A stretch of DNA of 64,000 nt from Rhynchopus sp. YZ270_cl-10 (taxonomy: Eukaryota > Euglenozoa > Diplonemea > Diplonemida > Diplonemidae), in the NCBI GenBank assembly GCA_964035575.1, contig OZ037844.1, positions 248,001-312,000 on the forward strand, read 5' to 3'. Position 1 is the first letter of the stretch. Every line of letters begins with the position of its first letter. Shown here one piece after another: positions 61,333 through 64,000 of this stretch. A program made the translations under genes and the position numbers. Under the pieces are notes generated by a model. The model saw only the letters and a list, made by a program, of their open reading frames with translations. It was not told the origin of the DNA and ran no database searches.

Positions 61333-61755
61333 CTTGGGGTGGGGGGGTATGGGTGTATCCTGAGGGTGGTGGTGGTGATGCTATAACAGGATTTTTTGGT
61401 GCTCCGGGAGGGGTCGATATTTTGACAGGTCGTCAACCGATTTCCGAAAAGCATTTTTTTTGCATAAAAATGCACGTATTTCAAAGTAACATACAAATAG
61501 CATGACAGTGTACCTTGGTGCAAGGACCAGCTGTGGACCCCAATCATCCATTTCGAAAAAAAGGCAAATGAATTATTTCATATACATTATTTTCTTAACG
61601 AAAAATGCAAAGGGAAGGCCCATTATTCCAATCCATGTTACAATGTAACAATGGGGGGGGGGGGGGGGGGGGGTAGGGGGGGGCAAAACCTTCAGGACGG
61701 GTGAGGCATTTTTGGAAAAAGTGGTTTTGTGAGCAAAAAACCTGTCAACACCCCT
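61333..61755. other. Spacer upstream of the coiled-coil gene
   Basis: 61486-61530 has a partial copy of the CAAATAG...ATGACAGTGTACC motif. A G-homopolymer of about 21 bases with one interruption occurs near 61652-61680. No gene seen. Confidence 0.5.
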
Positions 61756-62800
61756 CATACCCCCCAGAAATGGGTCAGAAACACCCTGAGACCCGAAAAT
61801 CCATGATTAGGGCACCTCAGAATATGAAAAAATGCAAAAAAAATAGTGAAAAAGTGGCTTTTGACGGTTTTGGCCATGTTGGGTAAAATGGCCATTTTTT
61901 GAGAAAAAAATCAAAAAAACAGCAAAATTTCGACATCATGACAGCTGCTTGGGCACGAAACTACCCCAAAAATGTCCTGTGAGTCCATTCCGACCTGTTT
62001 TGGACACTTTAGGCACTTGTTTTGGTGTTTTTTTTGGTGTTTTGAGGTCAAAAAAGATCCCCTGACTATCCCCTGGCAGCCCTGGGCCGCGACTTGCGCC
62101 CTGCTTTTAGACCCACTCTGGGCCAAAAAATGGGCGAAAACCTCCGAAAAAGCACTCTGGGAGCCCAGATAGTTCCAAATTTCCACCGCACACCCTCAAA
62201 AACACCTCAAAAACATGTCAGAAAAACATTTTCAAAAACACACTTTTTCAAATAAGTCATTATGGAACCTGCCCAGATGAACTTTTTGAAAAAAGTGTGT
62301 TTTTGAAAATATTTTTCTGGCATGTTTTTGAGGTGTTTGGGTGGGTTTCTGGTGGATATATGGAACTATCTGGGTCCCCGGAGTGCTTTTTCGAGGGTTT
62401 TCACCCATTTTTTGGCCCAGAGGGGGTCCAAAAGCAGGGCGCAAGTCGCGGCCCAGGGCTGCCAGGGGATAGTCAGGGGATCTTTTTTGACCTCAAAACA
62501 CCAAAAAAACACCAAAAAAGGCGATAAATGTGTTCAAAACAGGTCGGAATGGACTCGCGGGACATTTTTGGGGCATATTTGTGCCCAGACAGGCCTAATG
62601 ATGACAAATTTTTGCTTTTTTTTTTGAAATATTGGTCAAAAATGGCCATTTGACCAAAATGGCCCAAACGGCCAAAATGGTCTATTTTTGCTATTTTTTT
62701 CCATTTTTTTGTATCTCTGGGGTGTCTCACCTATAGAACACCCCCAAACCACACCCCAAAACCATCTCTGACCCGAAATTTTCGGTGGTTTGCGGGTACT
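61756..62800. repeat. 1-kb foldback element with about 480-bp arms
   Basis: The left arm (61770-62220) and right arm (62290-62800) are imperfect reverse complements, centred near 62253. Matched pairs include CCTGTGAGTCCATTCCGACC with its complement near 62545, and GCCCTGGGCCGCGACTTGCG with its complement near 62440. The centre itself is palindromic (ACATTTTCAAAAACACACTT). The left arm also matches 1280-1720. Confidence 0.85.
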
Positions 62801-62865
62801 TTGCACGTAAATCCAAAAAAATCGAAATGCCTCAAAAAAATAGGGGTTTTGCCCCCACCTAGGCA

Positions 62866-63693
62866 TACTGTGCAGGCGAGTAAAAAAAACTCGCCTACTC
62901 GCCAAAAACTCGCCTAAAACTCGCCCATTTTTGGGGGGCGAGTTTTGGCGAGTTTTTTTTTTTTGGTAGGGATTTTACCTTGGGAAAAGTGTACACACGA
63001 AAATATGAGGGAAATTTGAGTTTTGAAGAAAAAAATTTTTTCGTTCCACTTGAACAAGACCTCTGCAGTTTGCTTTGTAGACTTCCACAACCAGTACCAC
63101 CAGTCCAGCTGTACCTTCTGCGGATCCATGAAGCTTGCACAGATGGGTGCGATGTAGTCGTGGGGGAATACCGCCAAGGGGTGGCCTGCAGGGTTGCCAT
63201 TTACCGGCATGACGAGGACATTGTTGTATAGCGAGTGTAGCCCCGGCTCATGTCTTCGTCATCCTCCGGATTGTAGCACGTCTTGTCCCCCGGGATCTAC
63301 GGCACGCTTGGATCTTCCCCTGGAGCAAATGTTTACATACATGCCTGTCAGCCACTGCCGTGACATGGTTGCCTTTAGACGTACAAGTGACACAATTTCA
63401 ATTTTTTTGTGTGTTTTTTGAGTGGCATGTTGTCATCAGTCACCCCCGCCCTCCATTTTCACATCCTGGTGCACATTTTCACCCCCAAGGTGCGTATGTG
63501 CACCAGGATTTGCACCCAAATGTGGGCGAGTTTAGGCGAGTTTTTGGCGAGTTTAGGCGAGTTTTGGCGAGTTTTTGGCGAGTTTTGGCGAGTAATAGGC
63601 GAGTAATGGGCGAGTAGGGCGAGTTTTTGGCGAGTTTTTCCTGAAAATCAGGAAAACGAAAAACTCGCCTAAAAACGGCTCGCCTGCACAGTA
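62866..63693. mobile_element. Foldback element with GGCGAGTTTT word arrays enclosing a coding-like piece
   Basis: The ends TACTGTGCAGGCGAG and CTCGCCTGCACAGTA are perfect inverted repeats. The word ACTCGCC or GGCGAGT is iterated at 62875-62960 and 63525-63680. The interior carries GC-richer coding-like sequence. No transposase is seen. The layout parallels 40861-42049. Confidence 0.8.
62960..63225 (-). pseudogene. Captured exon-like fragment inside the foldback element
   Basis: On the minus strand about 60 codons have strongly protein-like character: LHSLYNNVLVMPVNGNPAGH, then PLAVFPHDYIAPICASFMDP and QLDWWYWLWKSTKQTAEVLF, after which the frame enters AT-rich repeat sequence. A second frame just upstream (TCYNPEDDEDMSRGYTRY) also looks coding. 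I do not recognise the protein. It resembles a host exon caught by a DNA transposon. Confidence 0.4.
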
Positions 63694-63699
63694 CACGAC

Positions 63700-64000
63700 G
63701 CGGTCCAGGACCAATTTCACTTGTCATGGTGACAAGTGAAATGACAAGTGAAATGTATGACAAGTGGTCACTTGTCATGACAAGTGACTCACTTGTCATG
63801 ACAAGTGAACCACTTGTCATGACAAGTGATTTACCTGAGGAATGCCTGTGAGCTCATGATTTCATTTATTCCTACATGAAATGAAGTAAAAAAATGTAAA
63901 ATGATGTACTTTTTATCTCTTTCTTTTTTAGCCTGATGTGGGTAGTGGCGGCTATCTGATGGTTTTCTTTTATTGATTAGGGAGTGGGTTGTGCAGGCAA
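63700..64000. repeat. ACTTGTCATGACAAGT palindrome array and window end
   Basis: From about 63716 to 63831 ACTTGTCA and TGACAAGT alternate, giving at least four overlapping perfect palindromes of 14-16 bp. From 63832 to 64000 the sequence is AT-rich spacer; nothing recognised. Confidence 0.8.

Noticed and set aside
1-64000. Retrovirus-like, LTR, Polinton or other virus-derived elements
   Set aside because: No reverse transcriptase, integrase, capsid or DNA polymerase motif and no long terminal direct repeats were recognised.

Overview
This window looks like nuclear DNA of an intron-poor unicellular eukaryote. It encodes a PA28-type proteasome activator whose two exons are separated by a GT-AG intron, an RNA 3'-phosphate-cyclase-like protein fused to a DNAJC8-like region, and a type I membrane protein with a Pro-Thr-Pro stalk. 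Non-coding spacers are long and repeat-filled, and no bacterial operon or ribosome-binding-site logic is visible. Both introns that can be placed with confidence begin GTATG (34277-34748 and 2214-2259). I cannot name the lineage from sequence alone.

The dominant feature is a family of 14 ankyrin-repeat (ANK) genes or gene pieces plus two small remnants, all on the minus strand: ANK-1 to ANK-8 at 5.9-26.5 kb, ANK-9 and ANK-10 at 36.8-45.8 kb, and ANK-11 to ANK-14 at 51.6-59.3 kb. They share a nearly invariant N-terminal region of about 120 residues, a short hypervariable loop between VPHG and CPAMW, a body built from a 100-residue higher-order unit of three different ankyrin repeats, and one of several C-terminal ends. 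Most are intact. ANK-2, ANK-3, ANK-4 and ANK-11 are disrupted, and ANK-12/13 share an early stop. Shared flanks show that blocks were duplicated in tandem (ANK-1/2 with ANK-3/4; ANK-5/6; ANK-9/10; ANK-12/13).

Other genes lie between ANK blocks: a BED-finger hAT transposase (1.7-3.7 kb, + strand), a WD40-like beta-propeller fragment joined to the truncated ANK-3 (11 kb), the Pro-Thr-Pro membrane protein (28.6-30.1 kb), a ubiquitin-like plus ankyrin protein (31.2-31.8 kb), PA28 (34-35.3 kb), the DNAJC8/RtcA fusion (47.6-49.3 kb), a CinA/PncC-like protein (50.5-51 kb) and a coiled-coil protein (60.3-61.3 kb).

The spacers hold many repeat systems. There is a 13-bp satellite of about 91 copies, a 7-bp satellite of about 80 copies, a large inverted-repeat block at 14.2-18.2 kb, foldback elements at 0.8-1.1 and 61.8-62.8 kb, and several small elements with clear terminal inverted repeats. 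A recurring architecture is a locus in which one private short word is repeated many times on both strands. Two of these loci (40.9-42.0 and 62.9-63.7 kb) enclose coding-like sequence, as gene-capturing DNA transposons do. A 3.4-kb insertion (40006-43430) with perfect 16-bp inverted ends can be recognised by comparison with its unoccupied paralogous site near 36.7 kb. I recognised no tRNA, rRNA, CRISPR array or virus-like element.
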